Shown here piece by piece: positions 1 to 7,785 of a stretch of 8,897 nucleotides of DNA; within the stretch, counting starts at the first letter, position 1, and each line of letters opens with the position of its first letter. Source of the stretch: Ruminococcus sp. UBA4383 (lineage in GTDB: Bacteria > Bacillota > Clostridia > Oscillospirales > Ruminococcaceae). Made by a program: the position numbers and the translations under genes. The stretch lies in contig DGRR01000046.1 of NCBI GenBank assembly GCA_002389995.1, positions 1-8,897 on the forward strand, given 5' to 3'. Below the pieces are notes generated by a model. The model had not been told where the DNA came from. It was given only the letters and a program-made list of their open reading frames with translations, and made no database searches.

Positions 1-1334
1 AGTTCAACGACTTTGGTTATATCATTTTCGGTAACCTGAACATTTTCGGCTTTTTCCTTTAATTTCTGGGCTTCTTCCTTAGTGCGGATAAGTTTTCCCT
101 TTACTTCTGCGAGAGCCTGATAATCGGGTTCATTTGATTCTGAGATTGATTTTTCCATATCTTCGAGGACTTCAATCTCTTTCTTTATTTTTGTATATCC
201 TGCGATTTCGGGGGAGCGTATGCTTGCTATTGCACAGCCTTCGTCGAGGAGGTCGATAGCTTTGTCGGGGAGGAAACGGTCTGTTATATATCTTTCCGAA
301 AGAACAGCGCAAAGTCTTATTAAATAATCGGAAATATGAACTCTGTGATATTCTTCGTAATATTTCTTTATTCCGAGGAGAACGTCAACAGTATCTTCAA
401 TATTCGGTTCATTTACTGTTACGGGCTGGAAACGTCTTTCGAGGGCTGAATCCTTTTCGATATATTTTCTGTATTCTCCGAAAGTTGTAGCACCTATGAC
501 CTGAATTTCGCCTCTTGAAAGGGCAGGTTTAAGTATGTTTGCGGCATTCATTGAGCCTTCCGAGTCGCCTGCTCCGACAAGGTTATGAACTTCATCAATA
601 AAGAGAATGATATTTCCCTCACGTTTTACTTCCTCGACAAGACCCTTTACACGGCTTTCAAACTGACCTCTGAACTGAGTACCTGCGACAAGTGCAGTGA
701 GGTCGAGGAGGTAGATTTTCTTGTCTGTGAGGTTAAAGGGGACATCTCCCGCATTTATTCTCTGGGCGATACCTTCGGCGATAGCAGTTTTACCGACACC
801 GGGTTCACCGATAAGGCAGGGATTGTTTTTGGTACGTCTTGAAAGAATCTGGACAACTCTTGCGATTTCCTTGTCTCTGCCGATTATATTGTCGAGCTGA
901 CCGTCAGCGGCTTTCTGTGAGAGGTTGGTGCAGTATGAACTGAGGAATTTGAGTTCCTTTTGTTTTTTATCTTTTCTTCCGAAAGGGCTTTTTCTTTCGG
1001 GTTTTTCCTTTTTGTCGCCTGATGTATCGGGCTTGTCATTTTTTTCGAGCGGATTGTTTGAATTTGAGCCGAAAATATTTGAAATGAAGTCGGGCATAAG
1101 ACCTGAACCTCCCATTTCAAAGGAATCGCCGTCAAGCATACCCATCATTGTATCTGAAAGCTGGTCTATTTCCTCATCGGTTATGCCGAGTTTATCCATA
1201 TAATCCTTTACATTCGGTATCTGTTCATCTCTTGCACAGGTCAGACACAGACCTTTGTTTTCTTTTTCGTTTCCTTTCATCGAGGTAATAAATACCACGG
1301 CAGGTCTTTTTTTGCATTTGCTGCACATTATCAT
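1..1334 (-). CDS. ClpE-like AAA+ ATPase with N-terminal zinc finger (C-terminus cut by window edge)
   Basis: This is the first 444 codons of a Clp/Hsp100 ATP-dependent unfoldase, which in this family feeds substrates to ClpP in the cytosol. Residues 1-33 hold a four-cysteine zinc finger (C4, C7, C30, C33) instead of the double ClpN repeat, as in ClpE. A hydrophilic, charged linker (about 70-140) leads to the D1 AAA+ domain: Walker A GEPGVGKT at 176-183, pore loop QFRG around F221, Walker B with D247-E248, and the ERRF arginine-finger segment at 299-302. LPDKAIDLLDE follows near 356, then a short charged coiled coil (about 381-428), the reduced middle domain typical of ClpC/ClpE rather than ClpB. 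The D2 domain and any ClpP-docking loop lie outside the window. ATG at 1334 was chosen because AGGAGG (1344-1349) is 9 bases upstream; the ATG at 1328 would be 15 away. No CtsR-type heptad repeat is visible upstream. ClpC-like naming is possible, but the zinc finger favours ClpE. Confidence 0.93.
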   Translation of the reverse strand, partial: MIMCSKCKKRPAVVFITSMKGNEKENKGLCLTCARDEQIPNVKDYMDKLGITDEEIDQLSDTMMGMLDGDSFEMGGSGLMPDFISNIFGSNSNNPLEKNDKPDTSGDKKEKPERKSPFGRKDKKQKELKFLSSYCTNLSQKAADGQLDNIIGRDKEIARVVQILSRRTKNNPCLIGEPGVGKTAIAEGIAQRINAGDVPFNLTDKKIYLLDLTALVAGTQFRGQFESRVKGLVEEVKREGNIILFIDEVHNLVGAGDSEGSMNAANILKPALSRGEIQVIGATTFGEYRKYIEKDSALERRFQPVTVNEPNIEDTVDVLLGIKKYYEEYHRVHISDYLIRLCAVLSERYITDRFLPDKAIDLLDEGCAIASIRSPEIAGYTKIKKEIEVLEDMEKSISESNEPDYQALAEVKGKLIRTKEEAQKLKEKAENVQVTENDITKVVE

Positions 1335-1343
1335 CGGGCAAAT

Positions 1344-1349
1344 CCTCCT
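1344..1349 (-). promoter_or_regulatory. Shine-Dalgarno of the clp gene
   Basis: A perfect AGGAGG lies 9 bases before the ATG at 1334. It decides between the two near-adjacent in-frame ATGs (1334 and 1328) in favour of the first. Confidence 0.8.
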
Positions 1350-1372
1350 GTTAGAAATTAATTTATCTTTAC

Positions 1373-1391
1373 GGGCGGACAGAATCCGTCC
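1373..1391 (-). other. Imperfect hairpin between cvpA-like and clp genes
   Basis: The arms at 1373-1379 and 1385-1391 are inverted repeats around a 5-base loop. On the transcribed strand they give four pairs, one A-C mismatch and two further G-C pairs. It lies 15 bases after the cvpA-like stop and is not followed by a U-tract on the minus strand, so it does not look like an efficient terminator. It could be an RNA-stability or processing element, or chance. Confidence 0.4.
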
Positions 1392-1406
1392 TTTCTCGTA
1401 TGCGTT

Positions 1407-2306
1407 TTAAATTTTCATTATAAGGTTGTAAGCGTATTTGAAAACATAAGTTTTATCAATTGCTTTATTTTCGAGGAAAAGAGAGGTATCACTTCCCATT
1501 ATGAAATAAAGTCTTATAATGGCGGCTGCGGCGAATACTATTATTCCGCCCTGAACCACACCTATAATTCCGCCCATAGCATGAGATGCGGCTGATGTAT
1601 GGTCATCATTGTTTACAGCCGACCTTACAACTGCGAAAGTAATCATGATTATCAGTATAAATAATATTGTGAATATAAAGAGTTTTATCATCTCCTGATA
1701 TGCCTGAGCTATATAATTATTTGCTATGTAGGTTGCGCCTGCCTTATAGCCGCCTTCTGAGGCGCAGACAAGCGGTGCGAAATCGTCTATATTTGTTTTT
1801 GTATCCCTGAGTATTTCAGCGGCAGATGCTGCTGCGTACTTGCTCAGTTTATTTCCCACGATTTTCTGTATAACTTTTGCATATCCCTCGTGGATTTTTT
1901 TGAGAAGCATATTGTCGCTGTCGACTTTTTTTCCGTTGATATTGTTTATATATTTGATAAGCTGGTTATCGACATCTGTACCTGATGCAAATATGCTGTC
2001 GAGTTTTTCTTTTTTCACAACTATATTGTAGTCCAGACTTTCGAGGTAATTGCCGAACTGGGTCACAAAGTAGTCCGAATCCATTGAATTGTAAATTTTG
2101 TCAATATTGCTGCTTCTGATAGTATTTTTATAAATTGATGCTGAAACGCTTCCGCTCATTGAAAATGCAAGCACTACGGCGAGTATGCAGCCTACAATAT
2201 GAAAAGCTGCTTTTACAAGACCTCTCTTTGCGGAAATTATTATGTTTATTATAATCAGAACGGCGGCAGCGGCATCATAAAGCCACCAGTATTCTTCATT
2301 TCCCAT
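1407..2306 (-). CDS. CvpA-family membrane protein with a large inter-helix insertion
   Basis: A 299-residue protein of the CvpA family, inner-membrane proteins known in E. coli for a role in colicin V production and more broadly linked to envelope homeostasis; the molecular function here is unknown. Four hydrophobic segments are visible at about 9-27, 31-51, 207-228 and 243-268. The N-terminal pair with AKRGL between the helices, and the C-terminal SHAMGGIIGVVQGG segment entering the last helix, are the CvpA-type signatures. Family members are commonly about 160-200 residues; here roughly 150 hydrophilic residues (about 52-205) separate helices 2 and 3 and probably face outside. The stop lies 72 bases before the clp start. 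ATG at 2306 is the only plausible start, yet its AGGAGG is 29 bases upstream with a perfect hairpin between them. The family call is fairly secure; the gene's job is not. Confidence 0.8.
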   Translation of the reverse strand: MGNEEYWWLYDAAAAVLIIINIIISAKRGLVKAAFHIVGCILAVVLAFSMSGSVSASIYKNTIRSSNIDKIYNSMDSDYFVTQFGNYLESLDYNIVVKKEKLDSIFASGTDVDNQLIKYINNINGKKVDSDNMLLKKIHEGYAKVIQKIVGNKLSKYAAASAAEILRDTKTNIDDFAPLVCASEGGYKAGATYIANNYIAQAYQEMIKLFIFTILFILIIMITFAVVRSAVNNDDHTSAASHAMGGIIGVVQGGIIVFAAAAIIRLYFIMGSDTSLFLENKAIDKTYVFKYAYNLIMKI

Positions 2307-2315
2307 AAATTTATG

Positions 2316-2333
2316 ATACGGAAAAATCCGTAT
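2316..2333 (-). promoter_or_regulatory. Perfect hairpin between Shine-Dalgarno and start of cvpA-like gene
   Basis: The 7-base arms ATACGGA (2316-2322) and TCCGTAT (2327-2333) enclose a 4-base loop. In the mRNA the hairpin starts two bases after AGGAGG and ends nine bases before the AUG at 2306. Folding it would shorten the effective spacing from 29 to 11 bases, so it may bridge the ribosome binding site to the start codon. The structure is seen directly; the function is inferred. Confidence 0.6.
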
Positions 2334-2335
2334 TT

Positions 2336-2341
2336 CCTCCT
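2336..2341 (-). promoter_or_regulatory. Distant Shine-Dalgarno of the cvpA-like gene
   Basis: AGGAGG lies 29 bases before ATG 2306. No ATG, GTG or TTG occurs in the right frame at normal distance, and the bases directly before the ATG are A/T-rich with no alternative ribosome binding site. Confidence 0.6.
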
Positions 2342-2352
2342 TTTCAATTTAA

Positions 2353-3507
2353 TCAGCAGTCATAATTTATTCTGTCTATTTTGTTAAAGCCTTTAAGATA
2401 TATATATTCATTGCTTCTGACAAATCCGCTGTAAGAATCTGAAATTTCTGCGGTAGCCTTCAAAGCACCCGTAAAGTCATAAGCCACAATCATTTCCTTG
2501 CTCATTACATATATTATATCATCTTTTACGGCAACGTCAACAAGCGGCTGTTCAAATTCAAATTCGATAGGTTGTTTTCCTATACCTGAAAAAACTGCGA
2601 GGGTATATTTTCTTCTCGGATAGTTGTTTATTATCACGGCAGATTTTTCACCGTCACTGCTTCCTCCTGCGAGTTCACCGTCATATCGGTAGAAAGAGAC
2701 TATTTCACCGTTATTTTCGATATATCCGCAGGCATCAAGACCGAGGACGAATGCACTTCCGTTCTGACTGTATATATCAAGACCGAGGGTATCAAGACCT
2801 GCTGATTTCCAGATTTCGCCGTTTTCGCTGAAACTTATTTCTTCTGCCGAAGTGGTGATAGAGCCGTTTTCGGCATTTATGAAGCTTATCGTACAGCCTG
2901 AGCTTTCCTCATTGAAGTGCAGGTCATTGACGTGTTCAAAGCATTTTCTCTCATATATCATATTGCCTTTCGGGTCATATATGAATATTTCGCAGTCATA
3001 ATTTCTGGAAGTGGTTATGGCGGCTATATATCCTTCACTGCTCATTCTTGCGAACATTATGTTTGTTCCGAAATTTTTGGTATAGAGAGTCTCCTCTGTA
3101 TTTTCCACGCAGAAATCATCTCCGCCGTGTTCATACACAAGGATTTGTTCGCCTGCACAGCGCATGACGGGATTTATGTAGCCGTGCTGTTTTTTTCTTA
3201 TGAGTTCGCCTTTTTTGTCATAGAAAAACAGATATGCGTCTGTAAGCACGGCAAAGTCATCATTTATGCACTGAATCTGGAAATCGTTTCCGCCGCTGAC
3301 TTCAATCGGATAATTACCCTGAGCGAGAACACCGTCATTTATTATTACGCTGTGTTGTTTTCCCATGCCTTTGAGTTTACCGAGCCATATACTGCGTGAG
3401 AAGTAGAGGGCGGCTACTATTGCGGCTATGAGGAAGAATATAATTAATCTTATACGTTGTTTTCGTTTTTTTTTCTTTTTGCTGACATTACTGTCATAAT
3501 CTGACAT
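2353..3507 (-). CDS. Membrane-anchored beta-propeller-like protein, probably DUF5711 family
   Basis: A 384-residue protein of unknown function. Residues 1-20 are cytoplasmic and very basic (KKKKKRKQRIR at 10-20), followed by one hydrophobic helix at about 21-37, so it is predicted to be a type II protein with residues 40-384 outside the cell. The outer part repeats a pattern in which a beta strand with F/Y-F/I/A-Y-D is followed by a D/K-G turn and a charged strand: examples are YLFFYDKKGELI near 92, IFIYDPKGNMIY near 174, a divergent SFYRYDGEL further on, and IVAYDFTGAL near the C-terminus. This resembles WD40/PQQ-type propeller blades. The DUF5711 name rests on recalled architecture and on its place next to a CvpA-family gene, not on a search. 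AAAGGAGG (3516-3523) is 8 bases before the ATG and overlaps the truA stop codon, suggesting translational coupling. Confidence 0.75.
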   Translation of the reverse strand: MSDYDSNVSKKKKKRKQRIRLIIFFLIAAIVAALYFSRSIWLGKLKGMGKQHSVIINDGVLAQGNYPIEVSGGNDFQIQCINDDFAVLTDAYLFFYDKKGELIRKKQHGYINPVMRCAGEQILVYEHGGDDFCVENTEETLYTKNFGTNIMFARMSSEGYIAAITTSRNYDCEIFIYDPKGNMIYERKCFEHVNDLHFNEESSGCTISFINAENGSITTSAEEISFSENGEIWKSAGLDTLGLDIYSQNGSAFVLGLDACGYIENNGEIVSFYRYDGELAGGSSDGEKSAVIINNYPRRKYTLAVFSGIGKQPIEFEFEQPLVDVAVKDDIIYVMSKEMIVAYDFTGALKATAEISDSYSGFVRSNEYIYLKGFNKIDRINYDC

Positions 3508-3521
3508 TGATCCTGCCTCCT

Positions 3522-4280
3522 TTAATCTGAGAGAATATCCTGACTGTCATAGAACACTCTGTTGAGGTAAAGACCGTGTGCCATAGCAGTTCTGCCTGCT
3601 CTGAGGCGGTTTCTGGCAGTGAGGATATCAGGCATATCATCGGGATTTAATTTTCCTTCGCTGACATCAATCAGAGTGCCTGCAATTATCCTAATCATAT
3701 TATACAGAAAACCGTTGCCTTTTACAAGTATTATCACTGATTCACCATAATTTTCTATTTTGAGTTCATATATTGTCCGTATTGTGGTTGAAACATTTGT
3801 GCAATCGGCACAAAACGATGCAAAGTCATGTGTACCGACAAGGTACTCAGCGGCTTTTTTTGCCTTTTCGACATTGAATTTTCTGCGGTAATGGAGGGCG
3901 AGGTCGGGGGCAAATGGATTTTTTGATTCACTGCAATGCATTTTATAGATATATTCTTTTCCCTTGCAGTCAAATCTTGCATGAAAATCGAGAGGGACAT
4001 CTTCACAGCTAAGTATTGAAATATCGTCGGGGAGTTCACCGTTTACGCCTCTTGTAAAGCCTATGCAGCGGATATTGCTGTTTGTTTTGACGTTAAAGCA
4101 GAACTGATTTGCATGGACACCAGTATCAGTTCTTGAACAGCCTGTTATAGTTACAGGCTCATTGAGAACTTTTGATATATGTTTTTCAAGAACCTCCTGA
4201 ACTGTCAGTGCGTTGCTCTGTCTCTGAAAACCGTGGTATTTAGTTCCCCTGTAAGCTGTCATTACTTTCAGATTTCTCAT
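3522..4280 (-). CDS. truA: tRNA pseudouridine(38-40) synthase TruA
   Basis: A 252-residue cytosolic enzyme, within the usual family length, that isomerises uridines 38, 39 and 40 in the tRNA anticodon arm to pseudouridine. The N-terminus has the family strand and YHGFQRQ (15-21). The catalytic aspartate is D52 in the motif CSRTDTGVHA (48-57). FHARF with the following KEYIY strand and GNGFLYNMIRIIAGTL towards the C-terminus are further TruA signatures. ATG at 4280 was preferred to the internal ATG at 4262 because it keeps the full first beta strand; AAAGG (4292-4296) is 11 bases upstream. The start lies inside the end of the yfhO-like gene (41-base overlap), and the stop overlaps the ribosome binding site of the next gene, so translation is probably coupled on both sides. 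TruA after ecfT is a common arrangement in Firmicutes; here another gene separates them. Confidence 0.96.
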   Translation of the reverse strand: MRNLKVMTAYRGTKYHGFQRQSNALTVQEVLEKHISKVLNEPVTITGCSRTDTGVHANQFCFNVKTNSNIRCIGFTRGVNGELPDDISILSCEDVPLDFHARFDCKGKEYIYKMHCSESKNPFAPDLALHYRRKFNVEKAKKAAEYLVGTHDFASFCADCTNVSTTIRTIYELKIENYGESVIILVKGNGFLYNMIRIIAGTLIDVSEGKLNPDDMPDILTARNRLRAGRTAMAHGLYLNRVFYDSQDILSD

Positions 4281-6957
4281 TTTTTTCAGAACCTTTCATA
4301 TCAGGTGATATATTTTTATTTTTGCTTAAAACAGCGAGTATTATGAAAATGGCAAGGCATATACAGCTTGTCACAAGACCGATATTGAAGCCTTCGGGAG
4401 TATAGGAGAGTTTTATATCATGATGACCCGCAGAAAGTCTTACACCGAGCATTGAATTGAGTACGGGGAATGTTTCGGCTTTCTGTCCGTCAGCATATAT
4501 ACTCCACCCTTTTTCATATGGGACGGGCATATACAGAATACCGTCATTTTTAACGTCTATACTGCCTGTTATCCTTGTATCTTCAAAACTTTTGATATCA
4601 AGCTGTTCATCTGCGAGAGATTCATATACCGAATCAAAAATATTCCTGTCAAGGGCATACACCATAAGTTTATAGCTGCCTGTTTCATATTCGCTGTCAA
4701 CATTGATTGTAATATCAGCGGTATTGCCTGACTGACCGTCACCCATAGGGAAAACTATGGGATACTTGTTTATTGTTACTGAGCTGTCTGCATCAAGACC
4801 GTCACATTGTACCTGAACAGTATTGCATGAATGGCTTGAAGCATATCCGTAGAGGTAACAATTGTCCATACAGTTGAATGAATAGGTACTTTTTGCGGAA
4901 TTGTCGGCATTTTCCTTTGAAAAGTTATAATTTCCGAAAGAGGCTTTTGATACAGACATATTGTCATATTTTGCAAGTGCAACGGGCTGGGGGGTATACA
5001 GATTATCTTCAATGCCGAGGGCGAGTTTTATTAATTTATTCTGGTATACAAAGGGATTTTCAGCCTCGCAGTCCTCCATTTCGAGAATTTCTTCATTCAT
5101 CATGCACCCGAAAGGGAGAGGATACTTATTTTCATAATAGCTTACGCTTCCGAGAGTATTTTTATATTCAAGGAAAGCATTTTCAGTGTGCAGTCTGCCG
5201 TTTTTTGATATTATGTATTTAAGACCGAGCATGGAATTTACAAAAGGCGTTGAAATCCTGTAATAGTATCTGTTGCCTGCTTCTGACGCATAGAGACCCA
5301 TTCTCTTGAAAAGTCTGCTGACGGCAACGTTTGCAGATGATGAAAACTGCGAAACTCCCGTATATCCGTAAAGTGAACTGTCATTGAGCGTATAGGTAGA
5401 GGTCATTTCAGTTCTGTAAAAGGGCGAATTGTCATTTTCTCTTATTTCGGAGAGTACTTTCTGGACATCTTCATTTTTTGCAGGATATGCGGAATATCCC
5501 GAACTTCCCACAGCCTTTACTCCTGCCACGGCATTACTGCCCAATTCGCTTGCAACAGCGAATATAAGCACCATATTTATGAGTGTTCTGCGGGATTTGT
5601 AACTTTTAAAAGGGAATATCTTTGCTGCGATAAATATAAGCAGATATGCTCCCGATATAATTACTGAACTTTTAAGTGCGCCCTCAAAGGCAAATTCTTC
5701 CTTTTTGCTGAGATAATTAAGATATATTATCACGCACGGAGCAGGTATAAGCAGGATTATCTGATAGATTTTCACTCCGTTTTTTGTAATTACATCATAT
5801 GCCCTGTATGCAAGCGATACGAGTACAAAGCTGAATATAAACGAATATCTGTAAGGGAGCTGATTTGTTGTGTGGAAACCGTGCCATATAAAATTCAGCA
5901 TATTCATATTACAGCTTACAGCTATGAGTGCAAGCAGGAATACTCCCGAAATTTTCTCCCTGATTTTTATTCCGTCCGAGAAAACAAATACTCCGAAAAG
6001 CATTACTGCCAGCATACCGCAGGCGAAATTGGGCAGTCCTTCAAGATGTGTAGGTTCATTGTATGATATGAGATTTGCGAAAATATCCTGCCATTTTTCA
6101 GCCCATGATACAGTTTGAGGGAAAGTGTTGTTTACGCTGTATGTAAGCTGTAATCCACAGTATGCAGGTATGAGGATAAATGCCCCGATTCCTGCGCCTA
6201 TGAGTGATGAACGGAATATCAGCCACAATTTATAGAATCCGTCCTTTACGCTTTTTGCCTCGTTTATCACAGTGCATATGAACATGAATACTGTGAATAA
6301 ACAGGTGAAATATCCCACATAGTAATTTGATATGAGTGAAAGTGCAAGGGCAACTGTATAGAGTTTCCATTTTCTTTCCCTGCAAATTGCAGTTATTCCC
6401 GTCATTACAAGCGGGAAAAGTGCAACAGTATCAAACCACATTACATTCCAGTAGTATCCGAGAGCATAACTGCAAAGCGCAAACATACAACTGAAAAATA
6501 CTGTTGAAATATCCTTGTGCCTGTATGTATAGCGCAGGAATATATTGCAGAAAACTCCGCTGAATCCTATTTTTGCGATTAATATGTATGAGAGGGCATC
6601 TCTTATTGAATCATCATCAAAAAATACTGATATCCAGTTGAGAGGGCTTGCGGCATAGTAGGCTATGAGTGCAAGAAAATTCGTACCCATGCCGTTTCGC
6701 CATGAATACAGAAAAGAACCTCCCGAAAGAAGTTTTTCACGCTCTACCTTGAAAAACGGAAAATACTGATGCCATAAGTCAACAACAAGCATCTGTTCAT
6801 CACCGAAAGGGTGAATTTTCTGCTTATAGAAGGCATAAAGCATTATACCCGCAGGTATGAGAAAAGAGAGCAGTAAATAAATTATGCCTGTATCATATAA
6901 AAATTTTATCTTTTTATTTTTTTTGAATTTTTCAAATATATCTGTTTTGCTGTCCAT
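4240..6957 (-). CDS. YfhO-family multi-pass membrane protein (GT-C-like)
   Basis: A 905-residue integral membrane protein of the YfhO family, whose Bacillus member is implicated in glycosylating lipoteichoic acid from an undecaprenyl-phosphate sugar. About a dozen hydrophobic segments fill residues 23-475, a hydrophilic extracellular region follows (about 480-865), and one last helix (about 868-887) leads to a charged cytoplasmic tail. Family signatures are VVDLWHQYFPFF (58-69, with D60 as candidate catalytic acid of the first outer loop), the NGMGTN turn (88-93) followed by AYYAASPLNW, LPYRYSF (367-373), and a C-terminal beta domain with YEKGW and an AGHHDIKLSYTPEGF segment. AGAGGA (6964-6969) is 6 bases before the ATG. 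It starts 20 bases after ecfT and overlaps truA by 41 bases, so it is built into the operon. Its donor and acceptor cannot be told from sequence; no partner polyprenyl glycosyltransferase is in the window. Confidence 0.9.
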   Translation of the reverse strand: MDSKTDIFEKFKKNKKIKFLYDTGIIYLLLSFLIPAGIMLYAFYKQKIHPFGDEQMLVVDLWHQYFPFFKVEREKLLSGGSFLYSWRNGMGTNFLALIAYYAASPLNWISVFFDDDSIRDALSYILIAKIGFSGVFCNIFLRYTYRHKDISTVFFSCMFALCSYALGYYWNVMWFDTVALFPLVMTGITAICRERKWKLYTVALALSLISNYYVGYFTCLFTVFMFICTVINEAKSVKDGFYKLWLIFRSSLIGAGIGAFILIPAYCGLQLTYSVNNTFPQTVSWAEKWQDIFANLISYNEPTHLEGLPNFACGMLAVMLFGVFVFSDGIKIREKISGVFLLALIAVSCNMNMLNFIWHGFHTTNQLPYRYSFIFSFVLVSLAYRAYDVITKNGVKIYQIILLIPAPCVIIYLNYLSKKEEFAFEGALKSSVIISGAYLLIFIAAKIFPFKSYKSRRTLINMVLIFAVASELGSNAVAGVKAVGSSGYSAYPAKNEDVQKVLSEIRENDNSPFYRTEMTSTYTLNDSSLYGYTGVSQFSSSANVAVSRLFKRMGLYASEAGNRYYYRISTPFVNSMLGLKYIISKNGRLHTENAFLEYKNTLGSVSYYENKYPLPFGCMMNEEILEMEDCEAENPFVYQNKLIKLALGIEDNLYTPQPVALAKYDNMSVSKASFGNYNFSKENADNSAKSTYSFNCMDNCYLYGYASSHSCNTVQVQCDGLDADSSVTINKYPIVFPMGDGQSGNTADITINVDSEYETGSYKLMVYALDRNIFDSVYESLADEQLDIKSFEDTRITGSIDVKNDGILYMPVPYEKGWSIYADGQKAETFPVLNSMLGVRLSAGHHDIKLSYTPEGFNIGLVTSCICLAIFIILAVLSKNKNISPDMKGSEKNEKSESNDSLQGN

Positions 6958-6977
6958 TTTTTATCCTCTGAAATTAT

Positions 6978-7784
6978 TCATTTCAACAAATGTGCCGTTA
7001 CTATTGCAGCGGCATAGAATATAACTGTGAATGAAAGAGCGATATAGTCTTTCGGGGAAGATTTAAGCTGTCTGAGCCTTGTTCTTCCCTCACCGCCGTT
7101 ATAGCACCGACATTCCATAGCAGTTGCGAGTTCGTCCGCACGCCTGAAAGATGATATGAAAAGCGGAACTAATATTGCAACCATATTTTTAGCCCTTGTT
7201 GTGAAACTGCCTGTATCTATTTCTGCGCCACGGGCTTTCTGGGCTGATATTATCTTGTCTGTTTCCTCTATTAGGGTGGGAATGAACCTGAGTGCAATAG
7301 ACATCATCATAGCAAGTTCATGAACGGGGAATTTAAGCTTTTTGAGCGGTGAAAGAAGTCTCTCTATCGCATCTGTCAGGGTTATCGGTGATGTGGTATA
7401 AGTCAGAATTGAACTGCCTGTTATAAGCAGAATTATTCTTATCACCATGAAAACGCTTATATCAATACCGCCCTCTGTTATTTTTATGAACTTCCACTTA
7501 AAGACAATATCTCGGCTGTCAACAAGAAAAAGGTTTATAACAGCCGTCACAAGAAGAAAGGGGAGCAGGGGTTTCACGCTTTTTGCAAACATTTTAAATG
7601 GTATTTTTGAAAGTATTATTGCAATCAGCGTATACACTGCACCTACGGCAAGGCTTGCAACGCTGTCACCCGTGAAAAGCATGAGTATATATATAAGAGT
7701 TATAACTATCTTGAATCTTGGGTCAAGTCGGTGAATAATGCTGTCGCCCGGAAAATATTGCCCTATTGTAATATCTTTCAGCAA
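6978..7784 (-). CDS. ecfT: Energy-coupling factor transporter membrane subunit EcfT
   Basis: A 268-residue transmembrane subunit that couples the EcfA1/EcfA2 ATPases to interchangeable substrate-binding S components, which import vitamins and metals in low-GC Gram-positives. It opens with the typical DITIGQYFPGDSIIHRLDPR segment, followed by about five hydrophobic helices and two cytoplasmic coupling helices. The first ATPase-contact motif is ARG at 184-186. The second region is ECRCYNGGEGRTR (from 224), where C225-R226-C227 replaces the usual Ala-Arg-Gly type triplet but keeps the arginine. The start codon is TTG at 7784, one base after the ecfA2 stop. It is supported by GAAAGGGG (7793-7800), 8 bases upstream, and by agreement with the conserved family N-terminus; translation is probably coupled to ecfA2. 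Confidence 0.95.
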   Translation of the reverse strand: MLKDITIGQYFPGDSIIHRLDPRFKIVITLIYILMLFTGDSVASLAVGAVYTLIAIILSKIPFKMFAKSVKPLLPFLLVTAVINLFLVDSRDIVFKWKFIKITEGGIDISVFMVIRIILLITGSSILTYTTSPITLTDAIERLLSPLKKLKFPVHELAMMMSIALRFIPTLIEETDKIISAQKARGAEIDTGSFTTRAKNMVAILVPLFISSFRRADELATAMECRCYNGGEGRTRLRQLKSSPKDYIALSFTVIFYAAAIVTAHLLK

Positions 7785-7785
7785 T

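Noticed and set aside
585..1203. Open frames on the plus strand (585-842 and 925-1203) and an alternative minus frame (884-1135)
   Set aside because: They lie over the Clp zinc-finger, linker and Walker regions, whose minus-strand reading is unambiguous; these are shadows.
1373..1391. Hairpin before the clp gene as an intrinsic terminator
   Set aside because: The stem is interrupted by a mismatch, and the minus-strand sequence after it is A/T mixed without a clear U-tract.
2917..3399. 160-codon open frame on the plus strand opposite the DUF5711-like gene
   Set aside because: It is antisense to a well-supported gene with repeat architecture, has no ribosome binding site I could see, and its product has no recognisable domain.
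4240..4262. truA starting at the internal ATG at 4262
   Set aside because: It would remove the first beta strand (MRNLKV) that is conserved in TruA, and it has no better ribosome binding site than the ATG at 4280.
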